Source of the DNA: Trema orientale
Lineage: Eukaryota > Streptophyta > Magnoliopsida > Rosales > Cannabaceae
DNA length: 64,000 bases
Direction of reading: 5' to 3'
NCBI GenBank assembly: GCA_002914845.1
Contig: JXTC01000017.1
Span: forward strand, 1,382,996-1,446,995
Both the position numbers and the translations under genes were made by a program. Numbering within the stretch: position 1 is the first letter of the stretch; every line of letters begins with the position of its first letter. Below, in pieces: positions 45,881 through 58,722 of the stretch. A model generated the notes under the pieces. That model did no database searches, was not told the DNA's origin, and was given only the letters and a program-made list of their open reading frames with translations.

Positions 45881-48800
45881 CTAAACTTTAGTCTTATTAC
45901 CACCTGCTTTCCAAGAATTCCAACATCCCCAGTGCCCGGTCCATCGGAAAGTCTCCGTGGCGTTGACATTGGCGAAGCGTTTATAGGACATAATCTTCTT
46001 AAACCTCTTCCAATCCCGGAGTACAGCCCTTAGATCAGTTATCTTAGCGGTGATACTCCGGCAACAATTGGCATGGACAGTGGTCACTTCCCTAAAGTCC
46101 TTACTATCTTGGCAAAACCCACTAAAGTGAAGGGTGTCCAAGAACCTTACCTTAAGGCCCAATTGCCCAATTATACCGCCTCTTATTAGGTCCAATAAGA
46201 CGTCTTGCTCTTTTTGGCCCGTTGAGTTGTCTCTCAAGGAGTACCATTTATCAAACAATGCAATGGTTTTGTTGTTTGATCTTATGTAGTAAAACCCAGT
46301 GTTGATCAAGTGCTTTTCACTCCATGGATCTCCAAAGAACATATCCGTACTTATTTGAAAATCCTCAGTTTCGTTTTTGCTTAGTTTTTCAAACGGGTTT
46401 CTAAGCCACACCACGTCCATGTCCTGTTTCAAATAATAATAAGTAATTAATTAGACAAATAAAATGATGATGAAGGAAAAGATATGCCAAAAATGAGTGT
46501 TCTACGACTATTCTATATATATATATATATATATATAGAATCGGAGGAATAAAGCAAATATGATGATGAAACAAATTTATACTCATGTACGTGCAATAAA
46601 TAAAACTTGGGGGACTAGTTTTATTCATGGTTTTGTGGTCCAATTCATGTTAAAGAAAACAATGAAAAGTTATGAAAGAAAAATCATGTGCTTGGAAAAG
46701 CACATATTTTTGTTAGATTGAGAGAGGGAAAAAAAAAAAAGTAAATTTCATCCCAATATGTGTGTGTGTATATATATATATCTGATGTACAAGATATCAT
46801 TTCTAAGTTTTACCGACAAATGTTCTAAGCCTTTATTTTATTTAATTGTTCGAAAGACTAATATGGATGAATTATTTAGTACTCTTTTTGGGATGATTCA
46901 AAGATCAAAATAAATAGGCCCTTTATATATAGATATTGTTTATTGAACCATCAGTAATTTTAATCATTTTAAGATCATATACTATAAGATATGGTTCTAC
47001 TTTTATGGTCGTCAGAGTCTCACATTTTAAATGTTTTGCTCTCTGAAGTCTGAAGTCGTGTAAAGCAGAAATGAATTAACCCACCTAATCCTTGCATTTT
47101 TTTATAGATTTTTTTATTTTTAATCATACTACCTTTTTTTTTTTTTGAGGAAAATTATACTACATTTACTGAGCAATGTGAGCATAAATGAAATTAGTTA
47201 ACGTTATAAGAAACCCAACCATCTATTCACGCTCAAATCTTTTAGTTAATTAGTACTACTCAAAATCATTCCACACAAAACAAGGCCCTTAATTTGGGGT
47301 GCGTGAGGATCAAGCTGATCTACTATTTTATATATATATATATATACACACACACACCTACGTATTATATATACGTTAACTAGAATACGCCTCTAGATCA
47401 TATATGTACATGTCAACTAACTTCTAATTTAAAAAATTAGCTAGCTACCTAAACCCTAAACGTAGCTCAAGTTCAAGCATTACTTAATAAAAATATTCCT
47501 TCTGTACGCTCTCACTAAAATAAAGCAATAGAAGGTAATAAAAATAAAAAAAGGGGAATCAAATAATTGATTGATCAATTAGTGTCGGCAACAAACGTAA
47601 AGTCATTCAGATGCCTAGAAAGTTTCCAAACAAAATCTTCTTTGCTGTTTTTCACATCATGTGCACCAAGTATTTTATATCTTATTTTTGAAATATTTAT
47701 GGTCGCATGATGTAATTAATTGTCCCCACATATACGTTCCTCCAAATTATGGTTTGACTTTTTGGTCTCTCTGTTGTCTCTTTTTCTTCCATGTGAATCA
47801 AACATTTTTTTTATTTTTCGAAACATGAATCGAACATTTTAAGCTCCAGCAATATATAGTTATATGATATATCTAGTATCAAACTTTATAAATAAATAAA
47901 TAAATGCGGCTAAAATAAAACAAAATAATACCATTTGACATCATTGAAAGTATTATTTTAACATCATGGGAATATCTAGAGCACCATAAAAGATAATAGC
48001 CACGATCAACATTGCCAAATTATACTATGCTAATGCTCTCCTCTTACTGATTTTGTTAAAATATTTTTGCCACAATCATCGTTCTGTAACATGTTGAATT
48101 TAGAATACCTCTTATTGAAAAGCTTAATTATAAATTATAAAATCTATCCTCAGAATTTATGTTACTATATATATCGAAACAAATGTCATAATACTCTCTA
48201 TCACCTCTGGTTTAACAACCTAGAAGAAAAAAAAAAAAAAAGGGCTAATTGAGTGCCAAGCTAATTGTTATGTTTCTACTTTTTCTTAATATTGCTTCTT
48301 TGAGTTTTGTTTTTATTTCAAAGAATATATATTAGAAAAGTCTGCAACCAAATAACAGAATTTTAAGACAAAATGGTGACCATCTTGTATGAGCATATAT
48401 ATAAATATATGTATACATGAATGTATATGCACGTTTTACGACATTCTTCAAAGCTTTTTCTTGTCAATGTACGTGTAAATGATATACACGTAACTTATAA
48501 AAAGGAAAATTTTCAAAAAAAGATAAAAAAAAAGGAGAAAATTCAATTATTCAAGTCACATGCTTTGACTTCTTTATCCAACTTCTTCGGAAGAGGCTTG
48601 GCTTTGCATGTGAATTTTATGAACTCTACGGACAATTATCATTTTTATAAATATAATTAATCTTTTTTCTTTTTCATTTTAATTTTAGAAAAAGCAAAAT
48701 AATAAATACTTCTTAAGAGTAGTATTAGTAGTGATGTATTATTTTGGGTGGGTTTAGGAGCCAGTTTGCAGATAAGTTTTCACACATTACAAGGGTTGGG

Positions 48801-51119
48801 AAAAAAAAAAAAAGAAGAGTTCTCACACATTACAAGGGTTGAACTTACACTAGATATGGAAAAACAACAAATATAATTAGTACCGAGATAAGATCAAATG
48901 TTCCCAACCAATTATAAGCTTATTTAAAAAGTTAGAAAAATGTATGCACGAATATTTTTAAAAACTTTACCTTAAAAGGAGGGGAAGTTAGAAAAAGTAG
49001 TTAACCAATGCATTGTGATTATTTTTATTACAATATGTGGTAGCTATATGGAGATACCGAAACTCAAAAAAAAACTCAGCAACCCCACTAATACGTCACT
49101 AATTAAATAAAGTTATTTATATCCCTCACTCACGGATGGTACCCAAGTCAACCAACCTCTTTTCATGTCATTTTATTCTAGAAAAACCCATATGTACTCG
49201 GAAAAATCAAAGAAGAAAATATTGAGAAAAATTAAAATCCCAAGACGAAAATTAAAAGCCACATATGAGATTTAGACTGTGACAGACAGCTGGGTTCTAC
49301 TTCTATTGAATGTACTGTTCATATGAAATTGAGAGGTCAAAATCCCAATGTTTCAGATCCCAAATACTACGGGTCCCCGTACATCCCCTATAAAAGCTCC
49401 TAAACTTTTGGCTCAAAATCAAATCACTAAATGCCAAATGAGCTCATCCGCGTTACGTGGCACCACTCCAAGTCTCTTCCACTTAAATTCCGCGATACTT
49501 CATTTACTGCGTAACTACTCATTCTTACAAAATTTTATTACTCAATATTTCGAGCCTTCTCTATCCTTTTGCAGAGTTAAAAGGGTTATAGAACTCTTGG
49601 ATAAGAGAGCTTTTTTTCGAGTCTTGGATAAGAGAGCTAAGTTACCGCCCGCTAAACTTTGAGCAGTAGTCCAAGACTCATCAATTTTGTCTTGGCCTCT
49701 CTAGCATATATAGTAATGATCTGATCTACCCTCCTAATAAATTCACAAAGGTTCTTAAGCCCTTTAATTATAATATATAAAAGTTACACCCGGGTATTGT
49801 CACGTCACGTACGTCATATGTAACGTGCAATTAAACTAATAACACTAGACCTTTGTATTTGTCTTTATTAACTATTTATCTAGATTGATATTTTCTCCCC
49901 ATGGGATTCAAGAACTTGTCACTGAAATCTAATTAAAAAGTTAAGTTATCATGACTTAACTTACTAAAAGAGAAATCGCTATCTTAATGAGACTTTTTTT
50001 TTTTTTTTTGAGGAACTTTCTTAATGAGACTTATACTATAAGAGATATGAGAATGTCGGTCGAGTTACTTATCAAAAAAAAAAAAAAAGGTGGTCGAATT
50101 CTGACCCCCTAAAAGCAACAAAATTAGACCTTTTTACTTTTTATTTTTATTATTCTTTTAGGCTAAGTCACGAGGTAGAACTGTGAACACCATAAAGGAC
50201 TTCTCGCAGCAATACAAGATTTTCACAACTTTCTAAAATTTGATATATTGTGCCTAATTATTTTGACCGTTCGCGGCCATATTCCTCATCTTTCTTAATA
50301 TTATTATAAATCTTCTTAACTTAAAACATTCATATAATATACTAATCATTTACCCAAAAGGGAACAAGAAAAGAGTAACATAAGATTGTGTACCGTAAAA
50401 ATGAAGCTGTAACCCCGTTTGAGAACCTCCAAGAGGAACAAAGTTCGTCTCCACATCATCTTAATAAAATCCTGAGACATATAAAGCTTTTCTCCCATGA
50501 AATCCACACCGTCCGTTTCCAATCTGAAGCAATTCAGCCTCAAGAACCGGCAACGATCGTAAGCCGTCTGATCAACGGCCACGAGGAGAAGATGATCACG
50601 CAGCTTCTTAGTGTCTTCCCCTAACCAAAAACTGTCTAGGAAGATATCAAGCATAGTGGTATCTGCCTTCATATCTTGGTCCGCATAAGCCTTATTGATA
50701 ACAGCTATAATAACAGTCTTATTTTCCATTGAGGCTTTTTCCAAAGCGGATTCGAGTTCATCTTGTGGAGCCTCAACCGCCGTCTGAAAAAAAATTTTAA
50801 TTTTTTTTTTAATTGTGGTCACTTGGTGGATAACCAAACTAGTTATATTTACATATATAACAAGCTTTCGAGAATAAATAAATAAATAAATAACGAGAAT
50901 TGGAGAAATGAGATATGATGATGTGAAACTTACCGAGTTTGGGAGTTGACATGATTGGAGTTGTTCTCTTCGGAAAGGAAATATTGGGAAGTTTGTTAGA
51001 GAGTAAGATGGGGACCAAATGGAGAGAAAAAGAACAGTAGTGCCAGTCAAGAAGAGAAAGATGAGTGCAAGATTGGAGCCGAGAGACAGCGAGTACTGGA
51101 TTTTTTTGGGGTGATCCAT
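45881..51119 (-). CDS. At4g15970-like nucleotide-diphospho-sugar transferase (GT77-type), three exons
   Basis: Exons are 51119-50934, 50783-50394 and 46423-45881; both joins are phase 0 with GT-AG ends, giving 372 residues. Residues about 14-36 are one hydrophobic helix, a type II Golgi-type signal anchor. Exon 2 has the family's SALEKASMENKTVIIAVIN start and the VAVDQTAYDRC core, and ends GYSFIFT. This joins exon 3's DMDVVWLRNPF, creating the DxD motif (193-195) for metal and sugar-nucleotide binding. Exon 3 continues with QISTDMFFGDPW, INTGFYYIRSN, SGFCQDS, VHANCC and the terminal FRWTGHWGCWNSW. Related plant GT77 proteins are arabinosyl/xylosyl-type cell-wall or glycoprotein transferases; the substrate here is unknown. 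Intron 2 is about 4 kb and AT-rich, holding no other exon that I could find. Pairing of these exons with this last exon rests on strand, proximity and frame. Confidence 0.85.
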
Positions 51120-51260
51120 TTGTGTTTGTGTTGTGTGTTTTTCGGTTTTTTTTTTTTTTGGTTTTTTTTCCTGGGAAATTGGGAGAGGAGAGAGGTTTAG
51201 AGAGATGAATTGAAGAAGAGAGAAGAGTACGCTGGTTTGGTGAAATGGTTAGGACTGGCC
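51120..51260 (-). promoter_or_regulatory. 5' UTR and proximal promoter of the glycosyltransferase gene
   Basis: A purine-rich stretch (pyrimidine-rich on the gene strand) upstream of the ATG, as is common in plant 5' UTRs. No TATA box was assigned. Confidence 0.35.
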
Positions 51261-52455
51261 AGATGTGCCTGGTGAGGTTTTTATTGGGGTACTTAACTTA
51301 TTATTATATTAAAAAATAATAATAAAGAAAGAACTCTATAATGATCAAAAAGTATAAGTCATGCATGTCCCGTCCGTACCCACAGTGTTTTTTTTTTTTT
51401 TGTTTCCAGATAATTAACCTAGCAATACGTTGAAATTGATGTGTTCTCTTCGGAATATATTGTGACAATATTATTCAATATTATGATATATCAATTAATA
51501 AATTAAGTTCAAAATTTTCCAAATTCGTGAGTTACGTTCTAAGATGAATTTTTTGGAAAATTTATTTTTGTTAGTTTTATTTTTCCCTCATTTGATATTT
51601 GTAAAAGTTTACTTTATTTTTCTTTATTTCTATTTTCGATTGAGTCAAAGTTTTGTTATAGGAGTCGTGAGATAATTATTCTCTGTATCTATTTTTTAGG
51701 TTTTTTTATGAGCTATTTTCAAGGAATTACTGGTAATTATTTTGTATCATAATGGAGATTTTCAACAATCATACAAGAAAGTTAGTGCTATTATCATTCC
51801 GTCAAATTACAATGCAAATGGAAGTCACAAACTTGACTGGTAGTCACATGACTTAAGATTCAAATCCTTCCACTTTTTAGATTTATGTATGATAAAATCT
51901 CGATAAATAAATGTTCGATAAATTAATAACATCGGTTAAATAATAAAATCATCCAGTCATAACTCGGACTAATGTACTAAATTAATATTCACTCTAAATG
52001 CATAAAATAATAAATTTTTTGTAGTTCCTTTAAAGCCATCGAATATATAAATTAATAATTGATTAAATATATAAAAGAAACAATACATAAACATAATATT
52101 AGTGAGTTTTTTTTAGATAACTTCTATTTTCTTAATTATATTTTTTTTTCAAAATACATTTAAAGTTGGTTATATATTATTTGTACTTAAATTGAACTCA
52201 ATCTCGCTCTACTTTTTGCATTACATACAACACATTCGGAATTTGATTTGGAATCTATTTATAATGATTTGGATTCTAGAAGTAAAACTAATAACTATTT
52301 ATAGATATTATGTTCAATATACATTAAACATCTTGAAATGCTATATCTAATAAAATATTAAATTTTAAAGCTAAATTTATCATAAGCATATCTACTTCTT
52401 AAACTTTTGATGTACACTGAAAATAATCCATTAGAATTTTATTTATATACAAATA
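51261..52455. other. AT-rich intergenic DNA
   Basis: No gene was recognised. Confidence 0.4.
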
Positions 52456-52702
52456 ATTGCTAATCCAGTAGGTTTTTTTTTAACCTATCCATAGGTTTTT
52501 TTTTTTTTTTAGCCGTTGGATCATATGATCTAACGGTTACCATAATTTGAGTAGTTGAAAAAAAATAAAAATAAAAATAAATACTCATTACTTAATATTT
52601 TTCTCTCTCCTCCTTTTACTATGAAAAGACGTGCGTGATCAATTTTGATTAGCTAAAATAATACCTATAGATAGGTAAAAAAATACCTACTAGATTGATG
52701 TG
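52456..52702. mobile_element. MITE, 'CCAATCYAGTAG' family, copy 2
   Basis: The left end, TTGCTAATCCAGTAGGTTTT, pairs with the right end, whose reverse complement is CACATCAATCTAGTAGGTAT. It shares the central AGCCGTTGGATCAT/ATGATCTAACGGTT palindrome, CTCTCTCCT and GAAAAGACGTGCG blocks with copy 1. No clean target duplication. Confidence 0.65.
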
Positions 52703-53713
52703 TATATATATATATACTTATTAACTTTTAAACTTCTTTGTATGTACACATTAACTTTGATTATATATATATATATATTTTTAATAAATCATACATGTAC
52801 CTTAGGGAGAAAAAAGTACAAGTATTAAACTCATATTACCCTTTCAAGTTAATAAATAGTTATTTATCGATAAATAAATAATCTCTATAAAATAATAATT
52901 TTTTCTAGTCCCAAAAGTATTAATATATAGAGTTTTTATTGTATGTAAGGAAAACTACGACACTGGGAGAAAAAGACATTTTGATATGAGCATCATAAAT
53001 TTGGACCAAGTCATCATTAAAAAAGATTATTTGGAATAATAATAACATGTACGAAAGAAAAACAGTTTCATTTAAATATTTAATTAAATCTTGTTTTTCT
53101 TGTAAAAAGAAAAAGAAATTTATTATTAAAATAAATCAATTGAAGAAATTTCCGCTGGAATTTGTTCTATGTCAATGGTTTGTTTTGTAATTTGAAATTT
53201 TCTATTCGTGGGAATAAGTACAGTGTAAAGTTAACCAACAAATTCTACCATTCCTAGCGATATATAGTAAGCTGTAAGGTAGTCCTTAGAGCCATCAGTT
53301 CAATTTTTGAAGGCGTCTATGAGTAAATGTTGCAGTAAATTCTTGAAGAATTTCATCAATAAATATTACAACAGATCATTAAAGATGCCCATCAGTAGAT
53401 ACTACATAGTAAAATTTTTCAGACCTCGCTCTCAAAAGCTTCAGATCTAAAATAATACTAACAAAATACAAAAAAAAAAAAAAAACCAACAATAACAACA
53501 AAATTTATACAGATCTAGAATCATGTGAGACAGAACATCCATAAATCTATATCTTTGGTATAAAATATTCACATGTATGGAAAGACTTATTACAATAAAA
53601 ATAAAAAGAAAAGAAAAGAAAAGAAGAAGTGAAAAAACTCGTATCGGAGAAATGGAAGGGAGGCACTTGCTAAGAGAAAAGAACATGAAGTGGAGTTGTG
53701 GAGTTTGCCATAG
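52703..53713. other. AT-rich intergenic DNA
   Basis: No gene was recognised; microsatellite-like TA runs occur near 52703-52780. Confidence 0.4.
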
Positions 53714-54363
53714 AGGGAGAGAGAATTATTAGCTAATCACGGGACTATAAAATTTAACTTGAATTTTGAATATTATTAAAAATATTTGGTAGGTGCAAAG
53801 GACGTGTGAGGGAGAGAGAATTATTAGCTAATCACGAGGCTATAATAATAGAGGAGCTGCCGGTATGGTAGTGCAGAATAATGCTTCTTAGATCCTAAAG
53901 CTTACTGCTCAGTGTTTCAAGGCTGACTCTCCTCTAGAAGTTGAACTTCTAGCTCTAAAATTTGGTATGGAATTTTGCGCCGCTCTTAACTGGCCGAATG
54001 TTGTGTTCTTCTCTGATAGCTTAGAAGTGGTTAACTCCATTATTAGCTCTTCTTGTCCTGTTTGGAGTCTTTTATATTTAAGTCTTTGTATTTGTAACGT
54101 GAGTAGAAGGTGGAATTACTCAGTAGTTTGGATTCCTAGAACCTTGAATGGGTCTGCGCATGTTTTGGCCTCTTGGGCCTTCAGATATAACCGTTCATGG
54201 ACTTTTGATTGGTGGGAGATTGCCCCGTTTGTGATAACCAATTTACTTGTTGATCTTGAATAAAGGAATCTTTTCGGAGCAAAAAAAAAAAAAAAAATCA
54301 CGAGGCTATAAAATTTAACTTGAATTTTGAATATTATTAGAAATATTTGGTAGGTGCAAAGGA
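53714..54363. repeat. ~93-bp tandem duplication whose second copy is split by a LINE
   Basis: The block from GAGGGAGAGAGAATTATTAG to TTTGGTAGGTGCAAAGGAC occurs at about 53711-53802. It occurs again as two pieces, about 53806-53844 and 54297-54363, separated by the LINE. The copies differ at only a few bases (CACGGGACTA versus CACGAGGCTA). Confidence 0.85.
53831..54310 (+). mobile_element. 5'-truncated LINE with 14-bp target-site duplication
   Basis: The body at 53845-54296 is flanked by ATCACGAGGCTATA at 53831-53844 and 54297-54310. The 3' end is a poly(A) run of about 16. Inside is a C-terminal RNase H-like (RVT_3) region: SPLEVELLALKFGMEF, VVFFSDSLEVV and VVWIPRTLNGSAHVLASWA, with an in-frame stop upstream near 53889. 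The coding frame closes at 54263. It is a dead copy of the same type as the LINE at 1858-2230. Confidence 0.88.
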
Positions 54364-54954
54364 CAATCACACGTCCCCTTAATACGAGAGTTTGACGTTT
54401 GAATCTTGGGCCCTTTTGTTAATTAAAAAAGAAAAAAGAAAACAATATCGGCAATGTGACATATAGAGCAAAAGGTAAAAAATAAACATTTATAGGAAAC
54501 AAAACTTGACGATTATGATTTAAGAAGGAATAATATGGATTGCCTTTTATAAGTTATTTCTTTAAAACTAATTAATACATATGTAACCAGTAACCAATAT
54601 GGTAGTAAATGCTAAATTACGATGACACAGTAATTAAGTTAATCCAGTAATATTCTAATGTCTATTTTTTTGAGGTAATATTCTAATCTCTTTTATTACT
54701 TAGCACCCTAGTTAATCTGATCATGTCTATAATACGGTTAATTTGATAAGTTTATTTTTTTTTAGTTTGCTTGAGAAGTACTTATATACGCTATAAGTAA
54801 TAATAAAATATTAAAGTACTCTCTTTCACCCTTATACACACGGACAAACATAAATGTATATTGAAATTTAATAATTAGTTAGTATGTCACGATCAAATGG
54901 CTTTTTGTTGGATCGAATTCGAAAGACGTAGGTTCTCTATGTCAAATATGTTAA
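54364..54954. other. AT-rich intergenic DNA
   Basis: No gene was recognised. Confidence 0.4.
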
Positions 54955-55185
54955 TAAGAAATTAATGGTAGGTCATGTAGGTGTATATATTATTCCTGAA
55001 AAAAGAAAATAATAAGTATATATAAAAAGGCACCAATCCAGTAGATTTCTTTTTTACCTATGTGTTAACTAAGAAATTAATGGTAGGTCATGTAGGTGTA
55101 TATATTATTCCATAAAAAGAAAATAATAGGTGTATATAAAAGGGCACTAATTCAGTAGATTTTTTTTTTCTTATGCATATGTACT
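54955..55185. repeat. ~115-bp imperfect tandem duplication
   Basis: Units start at 54955 and 55070, each with TAAGAAATTAATGGTAGGTC followed by ATGTAGGTGTATATATTATTC, and each running into an AATYCAGTAGATTT MITE-like end. Confidence 0.85.
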
Positions 55186-55405
55186 ATTTTGCTTAATTAA
55201 AAATCATTACGTACGTCGTTTCATAATAAAAAGTAAGAAAATAAAGTTAATAAATAATAAATATTTATTATTATTTTTTTTAATTACTTAAATTATGATA
55301 GCCGTTAGATAATGATCCAATCGCTAAAAAAAATATTTATAAATAGATTAAAAAAATTACTTATAAATAGATAAAAAAACTATTTAGAACCTATATGTAT
55401 GTATA
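55143..55405. mobile_element. Possible MITE, 'CCAATCYAGTAG' family, copy 3 (decayed)
   Basis: Begins CACTAATTCAGTAGATTTTT and contains GATAGCCGTTAGATAATGATC, similar to the centre of copies 1 and 2. The right end is AT-rich and poorly preserved. Confidence 0.4.
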
Positions 55406-55609
55406 TATATATATATCTAAAATCGATCATCTGAGTTGTACATCATCAAGCTGAGATTACTTTAGTTTTATAACGTGTTTTTTCTACTTCTCCAACTGAG
55501 CTGAAAGTTTAATCTGGATTTACCACAGCAATTATTTCTCCATTATGATATTCTTTTTTTTTTCAGTGACTGATATTCCTTATTTTATATAGGTTCTCAA
55601 TCCAATAAG

Positions 55610-55613
<4 letters not shown>

Positions 55614-55679
<66 letters not shown>
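55614..55679. repeat. (TA)33 microsatellite
   Basis: An uninterrupted 66-bp TA repeat. It produces a spurious Tyr-Ile reading frame. Confidence 0.97.
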
Positions 55680-55681
<2 letters not shown>

Positions 55682-56324
55682 CAGCCAAAAAAAAATCGAA
55701 CTGTTTACAAGTATTCTTTATCCAAATTAACCATATATGACCCAATCAGAAGATTTTAATAACAATTCGGCGAAGTATTGAAAAGTATCGAGGATTTCAA
55801 ATTTTGACTGTTATTATAGCCCATATGGCCAGACAAATTTGATTATTATATATTCTTCCAAATTAACTTTTGTTGCTTTGCGTTGGCTAAGTGGAAGAGG
55901 TTTTTTTTTTTTTTTTTTCTTAAAGAAAAGTTAATAAATTGTACTGAAAAAAAAACTCATAATTTGCTTTGGTGATCAAATAGGTTCTATATATATAATG
56001 TGAAAAGACCAAGTGGAAAATGTCTTAAATATTCCATGTACGTGATAATTTTATCATGCAAATGTAATAATTGTGTCATGCAATATATGGGAAATTATGT
56101 AATAATTTGTCATTCATGAAGTATGTGGAATTACTCTTTCAGAAACAGTTTATTTTGCAAAGGGAAAAATGCTATTTTTCACGCAGAAAGAAAAAAAGAA
56201 CACAATCATATCCCTTCCCCGAATACCACACAACACCATCAAAAAACAAAATAAAACAACATCCTTAAAAAAAAAAAAGTAAAAAACAATAACGAATTTT
56301 TCCCCCTAAAAAGAACAATAATAA
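55680..56324. other. AT-rich intergenic DNA
   Basis: No gene was recognised. Confidence 0.4.
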
Positions 56325-56333
56325 ATATTTATA

Positions 56334-57251
56334 GGATTAATGGCACTATTGATCCCCAACCTATTACCACTTTGGCATATTGGTCCTCAACCCATTTTTT
56401 GTGGCATTTAAGTACTAAATGTTTCTTTTTTGGCACCATTGGTCCTTTTGTCATATTCCATCCAAGATTCCGTTAAAATTTATTTGAATGAGAGCAAGTT
56501 TATACCATTGATCTCGATTTTTCAATTGTTTAATAATTTGGTCCCTAATTTTTGTTTTTTTATTCATATTTCTGATTAATAATATTACATATGCTAATCT
56601 TTTAGAAAATTAAAATTCAAAGATGGATATAAAACAAACAGTTCATTTAAAAATCAAATTCAAAAAAGAAAAAAAAATACTAATAAACATTAGTATATGG
56701 CAAACTATAGTAACTTTATGAACAAAAAATAATTATCTTACAATTTTTAAAACTAAAAAAATTTCATATACATACTTTTACACTAGTCAAATTTGACTGA
56801 AAATTTACTATATCCATTAAATATTCATGTAATTATGAATTGCTATTCTAAAAAATTAATTAACTATTTGCAGCAAATAAGCCTGAAAAGTTTTATAGTT
56901 TTCCATTAAATGTTCATTTCTTTATGTAATTGTATCTGTCAATAATCTTTCAGAAAATTAATTTTTTAGAACTTTAATTTTCTGAAAGATTGACAGATGC
57001 AATATTATTAATCGAAAATATGAATACAAAAAAAATAAGGATCAAATTGTTAAACAATTGAAAAATCAAGATTAATGGTGCAAAATTTCTCTCATTCAAA
57101 TGAATTTTAACACAATCTTGGATGAAATATGTCAAAATGACCAATAATATCAAAAAGAGAAACATTTAGTACTTAAATGTCACAAAAAAAAATGCTGAGG
57201 ACCAATATGATAAAATGGTAATAAGTTGGAGACCAATAATGCCATTAACCC
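56334..57251. mobile_element. Foldback (long-TIR) MULE-like element, 918 bp, 9-bp target duplication
   Basis: Perfect 9-bp direct repeats ATATTTATA lie at 56325-56333 and 57252-57260. The two arms, about 56334-56620 and 56965-57251, are inverted copies about 285 bp long. Left starts GGATTAATGGCACTATTGAT, right (reverse complement) GGGTTAATGGCATTATTGGT. Shared blocks include ACATTTAGTACTTAAATG and TTTTTCAATTGTTTAA. The central ~340 bp is AT-rich and non-coding. Confidence 0.88.
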
Positions 57252-57260
57252 ATATTTATA

Positions 57261-58504
57261 TTTACCGAAAGAGTGGGAGAGCTTCTCGCCGAACTAATGA
57301 ATTTATTATGAGCGAATAAGGAGATTAATAAATATTTAAAGAAAAACTGCAGGCGATTTGACTTCAATTATATCAGAAACTACCAACTAAACCTTTCCAT
57401 CTGTCAAACTGAGAGTAGTTTAAGCCGGAGCTAGCTACACATTGCAGACCAGCTCAGTTCAATCGTCGTCCAAAAAAATCAATATTGTATTAAATTTTCT
57501 TTTTGTTATGTATTTACCTACCCCTTTTTTTTTTGTTTAATAATTGGAAAATATTCGAAAATCGTTTCACTAATCAATGCTTTTAAAATTAAATCTCCAG
57601 CTCTGTTTTCAACGATTATTATATGCCCCCATATGTACACGTACACAAACATGTAATAATATAGAAAGATACATATATATGGTAGTTAAGTAGTTGCACT
57701 CATAAAAACATGACCAGTTTCGATTAATTTGTAGCAAACAAAATATTATTCTTTTATTGAATATCATACATATTTCAGAAGAGATCAACTACGGCAGACA
57801 AAAGCATATATATGTAATTAGGAAATTATAAAGTGAATAAATTAATAATAAGGATCCGAATTGATCGAGAGGTCGGAACTGCTAACCTTTGTGTCGGATC
57901 TATATACGGGAGATCAGTACGTTAGTTTCGAGTAATTAAAATTTTATGTTTGTTTTGTACGCCCATTTGTGGATGAGAAAACACTTGGCATTTGGGGCCA
58001 CCTAATCAGAATAGAGCCCTTTAATTAATTATCAATGAAATAGTTGTTGAAAATCACAAATATCGGAGATTTGTCTCAGCCAATTTTAGTAGGGTAGGTC
58101 ATCTCTTTTGGAATATTATGGTAAAAAAATTCAGATCCAATCCCATTTGTCAGGTTAAAAAGAGAGCACCAAATGCAAATAAGAACAGAACAGATCATTG
58201 TTCAATGAAGAGGCATAGTACTTTCGTTCAAGGAGATTGTTGGGTATGCGAACAAAATCTTATAGTGTAAATATGAGAATTAAAATGAATTTATAAAGAA
58301 ATGGACTTCTCCATTCGATAAATTGACATTTTGATATGGAGCCCAATCCCTTACGAGGAACTATGCATAACAGTCTAGCTAATGAAAATAATATCTATGC
58401 GTACGTAAAAACATGTACGTGCATATAACGTGAATGGAGCTAGTTTGTGGGAAAGTATGGGTTGTAATATTGTACCTGAGGCTATCGGTGATGTTAAATA
58501 TTGT
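57261..58504. other. AT-rich intergenic DNA
   Basis: No gene was recognised. Confidence 0.4.
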
Positions 58505-58722
58505 CACGGTTTACCATTTTGGTTAGGTAATCTAACACAAGAAAATATTGGTAATATTTGGTTGCACTAAATTTCTCAAAGAAAAGCAAATCAATGAATT
58601 CTTTTTCTTTTTCTTTTTCTTTTNAGAAGAAGGAAGCAAAAGCTAGACTAATGAAAGGCTCACAACAAAAGGTGTATTTTCACGTACGGTTTACCGCTTT
58701 GGTCAGGTAATCAAACACAAGA
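58505..58722. repeat. Imperfect direct repeat around CGGTTTACCRYTTTGGT
   Basis: CACGGTTTACCATTTTGGTT at 58505 recurs as TACGGTTTACCGCTTTGGTC near 58685; both are followed by AGGTAATC and AACACAAGAA. A further relic of the downstream part (GGTAATTGGTTGCACAGAAT) appears near 59389, so the unit may exist three times, with an AT-rich insert between the second and third. Confidence 0.6.
58624..58624. other. Ambiguous base (N)
   Basis: A single N sits at the end of a (CTTTTT)n run, pointing to a base call or assembly problem in the homopolymer-rich repeat. Confidence 0.99.

Noticed and set aside
49348..49662. 104-residue plus-strand frame inside the glycosyltransferase intron
   Set aside because: No domain or family likeness; contains a short internal direct repeat (CTTGGATAAGAGAGCT twice) and is probably chance.
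55563..55745. Tyr-Ile repeat protein frame
   Set aside because: A direct product of the (TA)33 microsatellite.
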